From: Agelas oroides
Taxonomy: Eukaryota; Porifera; Demospongiae; Agelasida; Agelasidae
Reading direction: 5' to 3'
Assembly: GCA_949130485.1 (NCBI GenBank)
Contig: OX422186.1
Span: 12,343,241-12,407,240 of the forward strand
Length of the DNA stretch: 64,000 nt
The notes under the pieces are model-generated. The model had not been told where the DNA came from. It made no database searches and worked only from the letters and a program-made list of their open reading frames with translations. Shown here in pieces: positions 11,623 to 23,200 of the stretch. How positions within the stretch are numbered: position 1 is the first letter of the stretch; each line of letters begins with the position of its first letter. The position numbers and the translations under genes are program-made.

Positions 11623-11980
11623 TCGACCCGACCCCGCTTGCCGGCCCCGCCTTCGGACCCGCCACGGGCGGGCCGGCGGCCTCGCTGGTCGTCCTGCTCC
11701 ACGGGCTCGGCGCGGACGGCAACGATCTGATCGGGCTCGCGCCCTATTTCGCGCGGGCGCTGCCCGACGCCGCGTTCATCGCGCCCAACGCTCCCCACCC
11801 CTGCGACATGGCGCCGATGGGCTATCAGTGGTTCAGCATCCAGACCGAGGATACCGGGCAACGGCTGGAGGAGATCCGGCGCGCCGCGCGCGTCATCGAC
11901 GACTTCATCGACCGGCAACTCTCCGCCCACGGCCTCGGCGAGGAACGTCTGGCCCTGGTGGGGTTCAGCCAGGGGACCAT
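11619..11980 (+). CDS. Bacterial phospholipase/carboxylesterase family hydrolase, truncated by gap; foreign sequence
   Basis: Alpha/beta-hydrolase of the family that also holds acyl-protein thioesterases. Visible parts: oxyanion region LLHGLGADGNDL, the family block FIAPNAPHPCDM with MGYQWFS, and the nucleophile elbow GFSQG. The frame stops at the N run after about 120 residues; the Asp and His of the triad would lie in the missing part. It starts four bases inside the end of the AlkA-type gene, so the two form an operon. Confidence 0.88.
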
Positions 11981-12180
11981 NNNNNNNNNNNNNNNNNNNN
12001 NNNNNNNNNNNNNNNNNNNNNNNNNNNNNNNNNNNNNNNNNNNNNNNNNNNNNNNNNNNNNNNNNNNNNNNNNNNNNNNNNNNNNNNNNNNNNNNNNNNN
12101 NNNNNNNNNNNNNNNNNNNNNNNNNNNNNNNNNNNNNNNNNNNNNNNNNNNNNNNNNNNNNNNNNNNNNNNNNNNNNNNN

Positions 12181-12275
12181 AAGGGAGGGGAGGAGAGGAG
12201 GAAGGAGTAGGAAGGGAGGAGAAAGGAAGGGGAGGGGAGGAGGGGAAGAGGGGAAGGGGAGGGGAGGAGGGAGCC
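12181..12275 (+). repeat. Purine-rich GGGA/GGAA low-complexity DNA
   Basis: About 95 bp of G and A only, directly after the gap. Confidence 0.85.
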
Positions 12276-12309
12276 AAACAATATGGTCAGGAGGGGGAAG
12301 TCCTATTAA

Positions 12310-13311
12310 GGTGGCATGGTCGTCACTCGGCGGAGGTTAACGAAAACATAAACCTGGGTTACAGTCAGGACCAGGGTTACTCCTAGTTCCAGGATTAGGG
12401 TTTGCTTTAGGGCAATCTTGCTTTGCCTAATTTTAAAAAGGGTTTTAGTAGCTCATTAATATATTCATGAACCCCAAATTGCCACTCGATGGACGCATCT
12501 ACACGCTCACTGTAGGTAGCGTCCCAACCACCAATGTATCTCAGAACAATCTATGCCAGCTTTTGTTCAGAGGTACTCTCAAAGTCAGGCTAGACTCATG
12601 TTTGTCACTACTCTTGGAATGGACAACTTTGACTGCACCAAAATGAATGCACATTTTAAAAAATTCACAGCTTGTCTACAGGAGGGGCTCATTCACGAGT
12701 GGAAGCAAGCATTACTAGCCCCACCTCTCTCCCTTATGTCGCTAAACAACTCACGGCTCTGTTCCACACACAGCCACCGTTCAGCTCCCTTGGCTGTCAG
12801 ACTGTAGCACCAACGATAAATTGCGTATTCTAGTTAAAGCCCATCCCAGCACTTGAAGCACCTGGCCACGGTCACCAACTAGGCTAGGCATACGGCCGCG
12901 AGACCTGGGCCTACTCAACAAACACAGTCTTGGCCACTGTGGCCTTTCTGCTTCTTCTAGACGCAAGCTTGCTTTCACAAGCAGACATTACGCACTACTC
13001 ACAGCTACTGACACTACAGCACTCTACTAAACTCCTTTTTTTTTTTTGTTTTTTTTTTTTAAGTCGATCTAAGCTTATTTTCAAAGTTCCAACCATCACA
13101 TGAAGGGTGCCGCCAGGCCACATCTTAAATTATAAACTGATTATTGGATGGCAATGCCGACAGGAAACGGGGAAAATCCCCAATTTTACGGACCGTGAAC
13201 GGTTTGAGACTCTCAAAACAGACTGTGCGCTAAAATTTTAACAAGACAAAGAAGTCTATCAGCTTGGATTCCAGGTTTGTTGACCTTAAAAATACAGGGT
13301 ACTGTGCCACC
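12310..13311. mobile_element. Non-autonomous TTAA-flanked DNA transposon, copy 1
   Basis: A 1002-bp element with terminal GGTGGCA and TGCCACC, flanked by TTAA on both sides (12306-12309 and 13312-13315). A second copy at 28096-29092 is similar over its whole length, including an internal T-rich run and the CCCCAATTTTACGGACCG block. TTAA duplication is the hallmark of piggyBac and Kolobok elements; no transposase is visible, only short frames of up to about 90 codons that are partly shared between copies. Superfamily is left open. Confidence 0.8.
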
Positions 13312-13315
13312 TTAA

Positions 13316-14600
13316 GGCTCAGAGCAGATGTCCTCACAAAGAAGGGCTGTTCCCTGCACACACTACAACCACTGAAATGCACACCACAAACACACTTATC
13401 CACTGGAAGCCATTTTTAGTTTCAGAGTGTAAACAGGTGCACAGGGACCCACTATAATGCATTCACCAATCAGAAAATCCACCAATCAAATTGTTCTAAT
13501 TCTGTCATAAATCTACCAATTAATAATTTTCTATCGCATGACTCACTTGCTCTGGAGACAGGGGTAAGTGATGAAGCAGCCTTGCGTCTATACAGCAGTG
13601 GTGAGGGGGTAAGTGTGTGAGGGGGTGAGGAGTGAGGGGGGAGGGATGAGGGTAAGGGGTGGGATATCAATTTTAGAGTGCAGTGGATTCACTTACAGAG
13701 TATTCACAACACAATTTATTCATTACTTGGCTAACAGCTTAAACACACACAGCCTTACAACTGCACACAATTCAAACATTCTTTGGTGGTTGTTATGACA
13801 ACAATGGCACACTAATCATCACAGAGTATACACTTGGTTCATGTGTACATCTGTGGACTCATGGACAGAACACACAAAGTAGTGAGCCTACAATTTGCAA
13901 ACTCCTCTGAGGGTCTCCACAATACAGCAATTGCTTTTCAAAACTCTGTAATCCTTAAGCTTCATTTTCTCATGAGGTAGGACGTTGATGTAGTTACGAA
14001 AGCTTAGTGTATAGGTCACGTGTCGTTGCATGAACCCTCCCTAGTAGTTGCCATGACTACCCACGAACACAGAACCTTGTAACACATCAACTGCATGGCT
14101 ACTCCTGCCCAAAATTGGTTGCAACTTAAAAGACAAAACGTCAACCAGTTTTCATTTTGTGAGAAAGAAGAAAGCCAGTGTCAATTAACAGACCTGGGTA
14201 CTCAAACCCACCGGAAAATGTGTGCAACATACACAAAATCTGTGATCTAATTTGCATGGACTAGGAGTGTATTTACCTTTTGCTCAATGGAAGTTGTGCG
14301 TAAGAGTGTTCAGTCATGACTCACTGAACAGCAGCGTCCAATAATACCCGGGACGGAAGCTCTACACAATAGAATTTAATACTATCAGTGAAATCTGATC
14401 TGTAAACATGGCTTATTGGCTGATATTGCCTCAACTTTCCCATAAAATCAACAGTCAATTTCTCCAGCCCATGTCATGCCCTTACTACACAACAACCAAC
14501 CAATTAAAGTTATGTACAGATTAGCCACAACCCACCGCAATGCCAATACTGACAGTAGCATACACAAATGTGCTAATATGCAGTTACACAAACATGGCAG
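13316..14600. other. Intergenic, no gene recognised
   Basis: AT-richer sequence without convincing exons on either strand. The missing C-terminal PEHE region of KANSL1 was looked for here on the minus strand and not found. Confidence 0.5.
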
Positions 14601-14803
14601 GCAACATAAGGGTTAGGGTGGAGGTACATGGAGGCTCATTGAGTCAGACAGCACAGTGTACCTTCTCCAACAGTGCTCTCTCTGGAAACAGCCCCCTGCC
14701 CGAACTTGTACCCTTGTCTTCCGTAAGTGTAACCTAACCCAGGGCCCTACGCCCAGCTTTCCATAGCTTGCAATATGAGAAGTGATGAAAAGCTGGCATG
14801 GAC

Positions 14804-17348
14804 CTGTGAGCAAGGCCAACATGGCCCCAACATGCTCCAGTGTCTGACGTTCTGGTAAAGAGAGCTGCGGGTGGAAGGAGGGGTTGACTCGAGACTGTCT
14901 CATCCTGTGATGATGGATCTGTACGACTTTCCGACGAGCCCTTCTCTCCAGCGGTCTACAGTGGGGATGGCGGGAAGAAAGAAAGAAAGAGAGCAGCGAG
15001 AGGGAGGAAGGAGAGGGAGAGGGTTAGGTCACATTACTGGATGAGGTTGTGCTGCATACCTGGTTCTGGCACAGCTATGGCTCCCTCCTCCTCGAGAATC
15101 ACAGGGAAATTTTTACTGACTGACTGAAGAGGAGGAAAGAAGATCCTTCACCTGGGTGTGAGGAAGGGAGGGAGGGAGGAAGGAAGGGAGGAAGGGAAGG
15201 AGGAAGGGAGGGAGGGAGGGAGGAAGGGAGGAAGGGAGGGAGGGAGGAAGGAAGGGAGGAAGGGAAGGAGGAAGGGAGGGAGGGAGGGAGGAAGGGAGGA
15301 AGGGAGGAAGGGAGGAAGGGAGGAAGGGAGGAAGGGAGGAAGGGAGGGAGGGAGGGAGGAAGGGAGGAAGGGAGGAAGGGAGGAAGGGAGGAAGGGAGGG
15401 AGGAAGGGAGGAAGGAAGGGAGGGAGGAAGGGAGGAGGAAGGGAAGGAGGGGGGAGATGAACAGATGAAGGTATGAAAGGTGAGGAGGAGGATGGAGGAA
15501 GAGGTTGACGTTTTCCAACAACACACACAGAATTGTGTATTCACTAGAATGCCATCTGGTCAGGAACATGTACCGACTACACATCAGCCGGCCGACTGCC
15601 AACCGTTCTGACTGCACTCCCACTCGGAGAGAATGTCCAAACAAACACAACAACAGTAAACCGCCCCAAAATGAGGGACCACTCCACACATTAGTGGTGC
15701 GTTACTACCTGGCTAAACTAACATCCGGGAACTTTACTTCAATGTCTGCCAAACTACTGTAAGCCACAACAGTCACTCCTCCTTCTCTATTTTCTCCTTT
15801 ATTGCACGTGAGGGTACAAATGAGGTATAGCCAACATGCTGAGCTATTGCAGGGCTCAAATGATGCAACAGAGCAGTCAGTGTAGGGGCAGGTACGATAA
15901 AAATAAGAAGTTTCCAAATTCACTTATAAATGGTACCTTTCCCCACCTTCTCTCTGTCCCCCCATACCTTACCTGTAGCCGAGACCCCAGCACACTGTCA
16001 GCCAGCAGCAGAGGTGTGAAGGAGGGCGTGGAGGAGGTGTGATGGTTGAACCCGTTCACAACCCTCCCCTTGTGACGATGAAGACCAGTCACAGACAACA
16101 GGTCCCTGTTGGCCAGCGCACCGTTTGGTATCGAACACACACATGCGGAGGAGGGGGGCGTGGCAAAGACAAAGTTCTCTCGACCTGGCCTCCGCTGTAT
16201 GATGTTGTCCAGTCGACATATCTGCTTGTTTAGCTCCGCCACACGGTGTTCTAACCAGACCCAGTGACTCCCCACTGATGTTCTTGCAACCTCATGACGT
16301 CTCTTAACATCATCTCGCCTACATGTGTGTGTGGGGAGGGTGATAGAGGAAGAGGTGGAGCGAATAAGAAGATAAAAGTATGCATAAGTGCATGACCCAT
16401 GCAATTGACTGGTCCAATGCACTCTGGTAATTATACACACAACAGTAATTAATAACATAACTTTGTATTCATTACATCCTGCACCACAATACAAACATAT
16501 GATGCTAGCTACTGTTGTTATCAAAGGATCAATCTCAGCTCAAAATGAAAGTCTATTCTGCTACCAGTCTAAACTATACCTAGTGGCTGTAGCTACTCAA
16601 CTCGATTTCCCCAAGGTTTTACCAGTCTATTTCCCCACCCCCCACCCCCCAGGGGGGTGGGGGGTTACATGGTCAATTTGTGCCTTCCCAGTGAGAGATA
16701 GATAAACTGTGTTGCCTAGGTATAATGGTTATATCTGATTTTACACAGAATTAGTTAGAAACTCAATTCCCAACACATAAGCATTTTCCAACCCACCTTA
16801 ACACATGCACTCTCTCCTCCTCCCCCTCCTCTTCGTCGGACGAATCCTTTGTCATGTCCCTGTCCACCAAACCCTCTACCTCCTCCAGTCGCTGCTGAAG
16901 CCTCATCACAGCAGGGGCAATCCCCTCAAACTCGAGATCACACCCACTGTCATCTGCTGTGCGGGTCCCTTCACTGGAAGTGGTCGCTAGTGAAGCATGT
17001 CTCTGACAATCCACTCTTGAATGAAGAAACACGTGGGGCTGGGGGGAGGGGAGGCATGCACTAAACTAACACACAGAAACACGTGGGGCGAATCCACAAT
17101 GAAAAGCTGAGTGAGACTTTTATGCACTCACTAAATGAAGCTCTCACTTTACTGGGCATGCCATAGTATACAAAGCAGTATAGTATGACATCCTTGACGT
17201 CTACCTTGTGCCAAACTATATAGGGTCTGAAGATACTAGAAGTGAAGTGAGGCTTACTGTCTTGCTGGGAGGCTGGGGCTGGCGCAGGGTGTTGAGTTGC
17301 TGACTGCTCAGAACTGGCAGGACTGGGAGCAGTGATATCCTTCACAGG
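14804..17348 (-). CDS. KANSL1-like protein (NSL histone-acetylation complex), partial
   Basis: KANSL1 is a scaffold of the MOF-containing NSL complex. Candidate exons are 17258-17348 (Pro/Ala/Gln-rich), 16797-17013, 15973-16318, 15060-15123 and 14804-14955. The best anchors are a coiled-coil piece GSHWVWLEHRVAELNKQI, a later VVNGFNHH segment, and RMRQSRVNPSFHPQLSLP, matching the KANSL1 order of tryptophan-rich coiled coil, VNG motif and HPxLxxP motif. The 16797-17013 exon also carries an acidic tract. The first three exons join in phase; the 15060-15123 to 14804-14955 join does not keep the frame that reads the HPQLSLP motif, so an exon or splice site is misread there. The C-terminal PEHE domain that binds MOF is not found. 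It may be a separate gene or the 3' part of a transcript with the SMARCC-like exons upstream. Confidence 0.6.
15158..15450 (+). repeat. (GGGA/GGAA)n array in KANSL1-like intron
   Basis: About 290 bp of GGGA and GGAA tetramers; on the transcribed strand it is a pyrimidine-rich tract just upstream of the exon whose acceptor is at 15124-15126. Confidence 0.95.
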
Positions 17349-17586
17349 CTGAAGGAGGAGGGAAGGTGGGGAGGAGGGAAGGCGGAGAGACAGGGAAGGG
17401 AAGGTGGGGAGACAGGGAAGGAGAAAGCTCACTAGACATGTGGTCAGATACGGAGCTACAGAGGTAAAGTAAATCACATTATAAAAATAGTTACAGACAG
17501 ACTAGAAGAGATCTCTCACAGGCTAAGAGGGAGGCAGCTTATGCCTCAGACACTACTTGTAAATTCAACATGATCTGGCCTCTTAC

Positions 17587-20500
17587 TGGTGCTGACTGGT
17601 CCTGCGTCTCCATGGGCTGCGACTGCTGTGATGGAGGTGGAGGTGGTGGCTCCGCCGGTTCAGCCGGTGCCGGGGTGGCTGTCAGCTCGACCAGCTTACT
17701 ACCACTGCCTGTGGGGGTCACTGGGGAACAGACAAGGTGTACCTCAAGTTGGCATTAATTGGAGTGGTGGTTGTCATGGTTACCTTCCCTGGACTCCTCC
17801 TCTCTAGTGACCTCCTCTACCTTTGGGGCGGGTGGAGGGTTGGGTAGGTCCTTTGTTACATCACTGAGGAGGTGATTATGAGTGCATGGGCAATGAATGA
17901 CTAACGGACATGACTATACAATTTGTCGACATTTCTCCATTGACAGAACTTGTGACTTACTCCTCCTCTTCTTCTTCCCTGACTTTGGCGGCAGCACGAC
18001 GACTGCGACTGAGAGAAGAGAGAGAGGAAATGGATGAGGGGTCAGTTAAACCCTCAGTTCCTATGGTTGTCCACTTTATCCCCAAGTTACTGCCAACCTC
18101 TTTCGTGCTTTTTTAGCTTGGTTCTCTGGAGGTGAAGGAGAAGGTGTACGCCTTCTCTTGCGACACGCTCACGGCGACCTGGAGGGAGGTGGTGGAGGGT
18201 CAACAGTGGAGAAAAGAGTGAGTCAATATGTTTGATCATCTCTATTACCTAGCTCAGGAGCCTCCTGTTGAGGGGAGGAAGGGGGAGGTGGGGACGCCTT
18301 GTAAAACTTCCTTCGTGTCAGCCCTGCAGCAAACAGTAACAGTCATGCATTTTCAGTTCATGTCAGCCTCCAAGTGCCAGAGGTCAGCCAAGGACACACA
18401 GGGTGGGTATTTGCTTCAAACAACAGATGAGTTGGTACTTACCGAGGTAGGGAGCAGTTTGCTGTAGCCGGCTGTCCTGCACACAGTATTGGAGACATAC
18501 AATGAACATGTGCTCTTAGTCGTGCAATACCTCTTGAGAGTAGGCCAAGAGGAGAGGGTAGTACAGACAGATCAGCCCGAGAACAAAGCTACTAAGCTAA
18601 TTCCCGCCCCCTCCCTCACTGCAGCCATCAGTTCATAGAGCTAACTCCCTGCCCCCTCCCTCACCACAGCCATCAGTTCATAGTCTTCCTCGTTCATCCA
18701 CTCATTGAAACTATCAGTGTCCTCCAGCCATCTGCTGCTCACCCACCACTGTGAGGGAGGAGAAGGCGTGGTCTCGGGAGCTGCCCCACCCACCTCCGCA
18801 TGACGTACCACACTATCATAGCTGTCAGGGTAGAACCACCAGTGAACCAGAACACTCTTGCCACGAACCTGTAGCAGACGCACATACTCCTCTGGGACAG
18901 AGAGGAGGGGGTGAGACAAGTATGGCAGAAGGGAAGGGACAATAAGGTAGGTGTGTTTGTGAGAGGGTTACCTTCAGGATTAGGATTAGGGGGCGCGGGT
19001 GGGTAGATGACATGTGTTGCATCCTCCACTGACTCAACCACCTCACCCTGAGTACAGCTGTCAAAGGTCAATACATCAAAATAGTTGTGAACACCGTGGT
19101 TCTATTCTGAGCCTCATTGGATGCACACGTGGTGCCACAAGAGCTAGTCTCAGAACACTGTATACACCTCACACACGTGGTGCCACAAGAGCTAGTCTCA
19201 GAACACTGTATACACCCCACACACCTGGTGTCTGAGCCTCATTGGATGCACACGTGGTGCCACAAGAGCTAGTCTCAGAACACAGTACACACCCCACACA
19301 CCTGGTGCCACAAGAGCTAGTCTCAGAACACCATATACACCTCACACACCTGGTGTCTGAGCCTCATTGGATGCACACGTGGTGCCACAAGAGCTAGTCT
19401 CAGAACACCATATACACCCCACACACCTGGTGTCTGAGCCTCATTGGATGCACACGTGGTGCCACAAGAGCTAGTCTCAGAACACCATATACACCTCACA
19501 CACCTGGTGCCACAAGAGCTAGTCTCAGAACACTGTATACACCCCACACACCTGGTGCCACAAGAGCTAGTCTCAGAACACTGTATACACCCCACACACC
19601 TGGTGCCACAAGAGCTAGTCTCAGAACACTGTATACACCTCACACACGTGGTGCCACAAGAGCTAGTCTCAGAACACTGTATACACCCCACACACCTGGT
19701 GCCACAAGAGCTAGTCTCAGAACACCATATACACCTCACACACCTGGTGTCTCTTGACAGACTCAGTGAGCTGTTGCATGAGGGTGGGGCCCACGGTTGG
19801 GTTGATGAAGACCCGTGGAGGTTTCCATGTCTTGCTTTCAGCAAGGTCTTTGTGGATGCTAATGAACAGCTCCAGCCCTCGGTCCATGCGGGAGGGAGAG
19901 TGGAAGTCAAACCGACGCCTGCAGAGGAGAGAGCTCTGAACGCTTACCCGTGGGGTTTTCAATCGATACCACACACATCGCCATTGATGTACTCTACAAG
20001 TTATACACCAAGATAGCAGCTTGAGGTTAGTATGCATAATTGATGATATGGACCACGTGTACAATAGCTGGTATAAGGAAGTGTCTCCATCAGTTGAATA
20101 TCAAGTATAGCGTACCACGACTGTTGTGTCTTCATGCGGTACACAGTGGTCATGATGTGACACAGTGCACCACCAGGAGTGAGGTCTTCAAATAAACTAG
20201 CCTTTGAGGATAGATAGACAAATAACACACAGTAGTTTTCTTCAAACAGTGAAGCTTGGATAAACATGCATGGAGTCATGTAACCTGATTTTCATGTGAA
20301 AGTGTGGAGCGAAGGGGGGGGGGAACTGCTGGTCCTGACCATTTCTTCCTCTGCATACGTATACAGGATGCATTTGGAAAACACGTTAACAATCCTCCCT
20401 TGACCAAACTCCCATACGTGAGTTCCCACATGCAGCCATGCATCTTTCCCCCCTTATCCCATCCCACCCTCTTCCTAGCCTCCTGAAACTGAAGCATGAT

Positions 20501-20773
20501 GCATGTGAGGGGGGAAGACAGTGTCTTGTTGCCGGGAGGGTCAGCCTGTGTGTACTGGATGTGCATTATAAACAAAGAAGGTTACACGTCACTGCGGCCA
20601 CAGTGGTGTGCATTAACTAGAATCACATGCTTCCGAGATCGGCCAATCAGCTTATTGCCCACCTTTCTGCAGTTCTTCAGAAGCCACTGCCTGACAGGCT
20701 CAAACTTTGCAATCGTATCGCTTGACTCAAAGTATTTAGGATCAGGAGCGCCGCTCTTCTTACGGACTGCCAT
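17587..20773 (-). CDS. SMARCC (BAF155/170, Moira) N-terminal region; SWIRM and SANT missing
   Basis: Core subunit of SWI/SNF chromatin remodelling complexes. Minus-strand exons 20663-20773, 20480-20554, 20116-20201, 19744-19918, 18972-19047, 18665-18891, 18443-18476, 18249-18323, 18098-18167, 17961-18008, 17784-17863 and 17587-17720 join in phase. The start MAVRKKSGAPDPKYFES is the family N-terminus; later pieces include FDFHSPSRMDRG, VLVHWWFYPDSYD, FNEWMNEEDYE and the basic RRRTPSPSPPENQAKKARKR stretch. One expected 51-nt exon (DAFGKHVNNPPLTKLPY) lies at 20367-20417 on the opposite strand. After 17587 the SWIRM and SANT domains should follow; instead a Pro/Gln exon and KANSL1-like exons come next, in compatible phase. 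Either the gene is truncated or fused, or the assembly dropped a block here. Confidence 0.88.
19085..19743 (-). repeat. Minisatellite starting at the SMARCC exon-5 splice donor
   Basis: At least eleven copies of a roughly 43-48-bp unit fill the start of the intron. Read on the minus strand, exon 5 ends CACCAG and the intron begins GTGTGTGAGG; the array units repeat the same CACCAGGTGTGTGAGG, so each unit carries six exon bases plus the donor. Confidence 0.9.
20367..20417 (+). CDS. SMARCC exon present in inverted orientation
   Basis: On the plus strand, acceptor tatacag is followed by 17 codons giving DAFGKHVNNPPLTKLPY and then donor gtgagt. In SMARCC proteins this block directly follows the LQFQE sequence, which is encoded at 20480 on the minus strand, and precedes the segment encoded at 20116-20201 on the minus strand. 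So exon order is right but this exon is flipped. As drawn it cannot be spliced into the gene; skipping it would keep frame (51 nt). Confidence 0.85.
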
Positions 20774-20954
20774 CTCTTGCTTCTCCCTCTTCAAAACAGA
20801 TGATGTGACGGCAAGCACAATAATACGTTGCAGAACTTCTGTGTAGTTCACTTTAGTATGCTTTATTTTGTCCTCGCGCCTGCCCTCTTCAGCATCACGC
20901 ATGCGCACACGGTCACATGTTAGCCACACCTCCTCATATTTAGTCGAGCCGGTT

Positions 20955-21050
20955 TTTTGATTAGGTTATGAGATCACACTCCCAGATCATGTGATCATAC
21001 TCCCCGGATCATGTGACCATGCTCCTGGATCATGTGACCATGCTCCCGGC
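20955..21050 (+). repeat. Short tandem repeat around GGATCATGTGACCATGCTCC
   Basis: Four diverged 20-24-bp copies about 180 bp upstream of the SMARCC start codon, inside its likely promoter region. Each contains the palindrome-like ATCATGTGAYCAT. Confidence 0.75.
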
Positions 21051-21899
21051 CTAGATCAAAGGGATGGGACCAAAATTAGAAATATGCTGGTAAGTGAAGG
21101 TCCTCTCTAAGTCTTGCATCTCATGCAGAAGTGAGTGTGCTTACACAGTCTTGTTCTCAGGCCTGTCGCGTTTAATTTGGACCCCCCTAAAATTGGTTCC
21201 CCCCGGAATGAATTTATCTGAAATATTTGAACCCACCCTGAAAAATTTGTTCCCACTACAGGCCAGCTGCACAAAGGCAAATCAGTGACTACTAAGGACA
21301 TTAGTGGAGTTCACAGTTGCATATCTAGAAGAATCAACGACTGTTTCTATGAGTATGCCTCAGTGGCCCCATGCAGCGTTTGAAATGTTCATTAGTCGCG
21401 AACTTCGCACAATGTCACGGAAACTGAGCGTTGCGTGCGGCCGGGAATGAGACTACAGTAGATTGTGTGCTGCTGAACTGACGGGCCTGAGTTGTTTCCA
21501 GAAACTCACCAGTTGCTTTCAGTCCTAGCTTCCAGCTGTCCATCCCAGGTGGTATTGTTCTCACCAGTTGCTTTCAGTTCACATGTTCAGTTCACAGAGC
21601 CTGAGAATGAGTGGGATGTAACACTGTACAGATCAAGGTAGGGAAATGGTAGGAAGATAAAACTACAAGATAAGAATTACAGGAAGGGAATAACTATATA
21701 TTACCAAGTTAATTAACCTCTTAGCTACTGTATAATATAAAATTTTAACCCATTTGCTACCAAAGTAACACAGTTACCATTAAAATGTGCAAGACAGAGA
21801 TGCTTTCTTAGTGACATGTTGTTGTCATGGTGACGACCCCTCAGTCTAGGTGCACACACTAACATTGTATAATGCATAAGTGTAGAGCCACCATCCTCA

Positions 21900-22440
21900 T
21901 CATTGAGGCCGTCACCTCTCCTCTCCTCATCTCCCTCTCGTCACCATCCTGTCTCCTTTCCTCGTATCCCTCTCGTCACCATCCCATGCATGTCCTGCAA
22001 TGGAACATAGAGATAGTGGGTTAAAAAGGTCCTTGTTGTCTATTGGTATAAGTTCTCCTCTCTTCTCATCACCATCCTGTCTCCTCTCCTCTTGTCACTA
22101 TCCCATGCATGTGTCCTGCAATGGAACATCGAGATTGTGGGTTAAAAGGGTCCTTGTCTATTGGCATAAAGTTCTCCTCTCCCTCTCATCACCATCCTGT
22201 CTCCTCTCCTCTCGTCTCCCTCTCGTCACCATCCTGTCTCCTCTCCCTCTCGTCACTATCCTATGCGTGTGTCCTGCAATGGAACATAGAGATTGTGGGT
22301 TAAAAAGGTCCTTGTCTATTGGCATAAAGTTCTCCTCTCCCTCTCGTCACCATCCTGTCCCCTCTCCTTCTCGTCTCCCTCATGTCACCATCCTGTCTCC
22401 TCTCTTCTCGTCTCCTCTCTTCTCATCTCCATCCCGTGAA
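21900..22440 (+). repeat. Complex tandem repeat, about 120-160-bp higher-order units
   Basis: CTCCTCTCGTCACCATCC-type short repeats are interleaved with three copies of a longer block containing TGCAATGGAACATAGAGATT and GTCTATTGGYATAA (near 21997, 22118 and 22277). Confidence 0.85.
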
Positions 22441-22489
22441 AACATGTCTTGACGATTGGCCTGTCACCTTCCTGCTGGCCTTCAAATAT

Positions 22490-22570
22490 GCATGAGAGTG
22501 AAGGAGACAGCTCAACCAACCTGTCCTTGGGCTTGGGTTCAAATCCCAGCTGGATCCTGGAATTTTTCCA
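22490..22570 (+). mobile_element. Possible tRNA-derived SINE fragment
   Basis: A perfect pol III B-box (GGTTCAAATCC) lies near 22538 with a weak A-box-like CAGCTCAACCAACC about 25 bp upstream. No tRNA cloverleaf folds convincingly. No second copy was seen in the window. Confidence 0.3.
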
Positions 22571-22974
22571 TGGATTTATTTCTTGCTCTCTCAGCACAAA
22601 ACATCATTCAATCTGTCCTTGTCTCTGCAGGCATTCACGAGTTTGTAAGCTGTCTCCGCAGTTCATGAAGCTTGTGAGCTGGTCTGGTAGACGACATGAA
22701 CGGCTTTTCACTTTCCTGCGTAATCTCAAAGACTCAGCTTTGGCTTTGTGGTGGCATTCTGGATAAGTAACTAAACTTGCGTTTGCATAAATGCATTATT
22801 GTCCGTGTCTGAGTGACACACATGCCTCACTTTCCGCTATTTCCTTACATTGATCACAGACACTGTGATACTCGACGCTCTTTCCTTACATGTCACTGAC
22901 AATTATCCCTGGAACTTCCTAGGATGTACCCAGGACCTGATCACGATTATTTACCATGTCTAGGAAGGTAGTCG

Positions 22975-23200
22975 TAGAATGGATGGGACATCAGTGACCC
23001 CAGGGACAGTACAACAATATACCATGTCTAGGACAACCTTGGATGGTCAAGGTAGTCGTAGAATGGATGGGACCCCAGGGACAGTACAACGATATACCAT
23101 GTCAGAAACAACCTTGGATGGTCAAGGTAGTTGTAGAATGGATGGGACCCCAGGGACAGTACAACAATATACCATGTCAGAAACAACCTTGGGATGAGGT
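22975..23200 (+). repeat. About 75-bp tandem repeat, three copies
   Basis: Units contain GGGACAGTACAACAATATAC, ACCATGTC and CAACCTTGGATGGTCAAGG; related diverged copies continue to about 23420. Confidence 0.85.

Larger units (their letters stand above)
10906..12180. other. Chimeric segment: bacterial DNA plus 200-N scaffold gap
   Basis: From about 10906 GC content and codon use switch abruptly to a bacterial pattern; host-like, purine-rich low-complexity DNA resumes at 12181 after exactly 200 Ns (11981-12180). Two host genes that point toward this segment, the ACAD-like gene from the left and the KANSL1-like gene from the right, both lack their 3' ends. This fits a misjoin of host contigs through a foreign contig. 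Confidence 0.85.

Noticed and set aside
10960-11980. Horizontally acquired functional host genes
   Set aside because: No introns, no host-like composition, gap at one side, and both flanking host genes broken at this point; contamination is simpler.
12553-12807. Host gene starting MPAFVQ
   Set aside because: It lies wholly inside the TTAA element and is only partly shared with the second copy.
8375-13300. Acyl-CoA dehydrogenase half of the ACAD-like gene
   Set aside because: Searched for downstream on the plus strand; only satellite, bacterial DNA, gap and a transposon were seen.
16639-16665. Regulatory G-quadruplex or terminator hairpin
   Set aside because: The C-run/G-run palindrome is striking but lies in a KANSL1-like intron with nothing else to support a role.
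22385-22597. Small protein containing an IQLGFEPK-like string
   Set aside because: This string is the usual by-product of translating the complement of a pol III B-box region; no other coding evidence.
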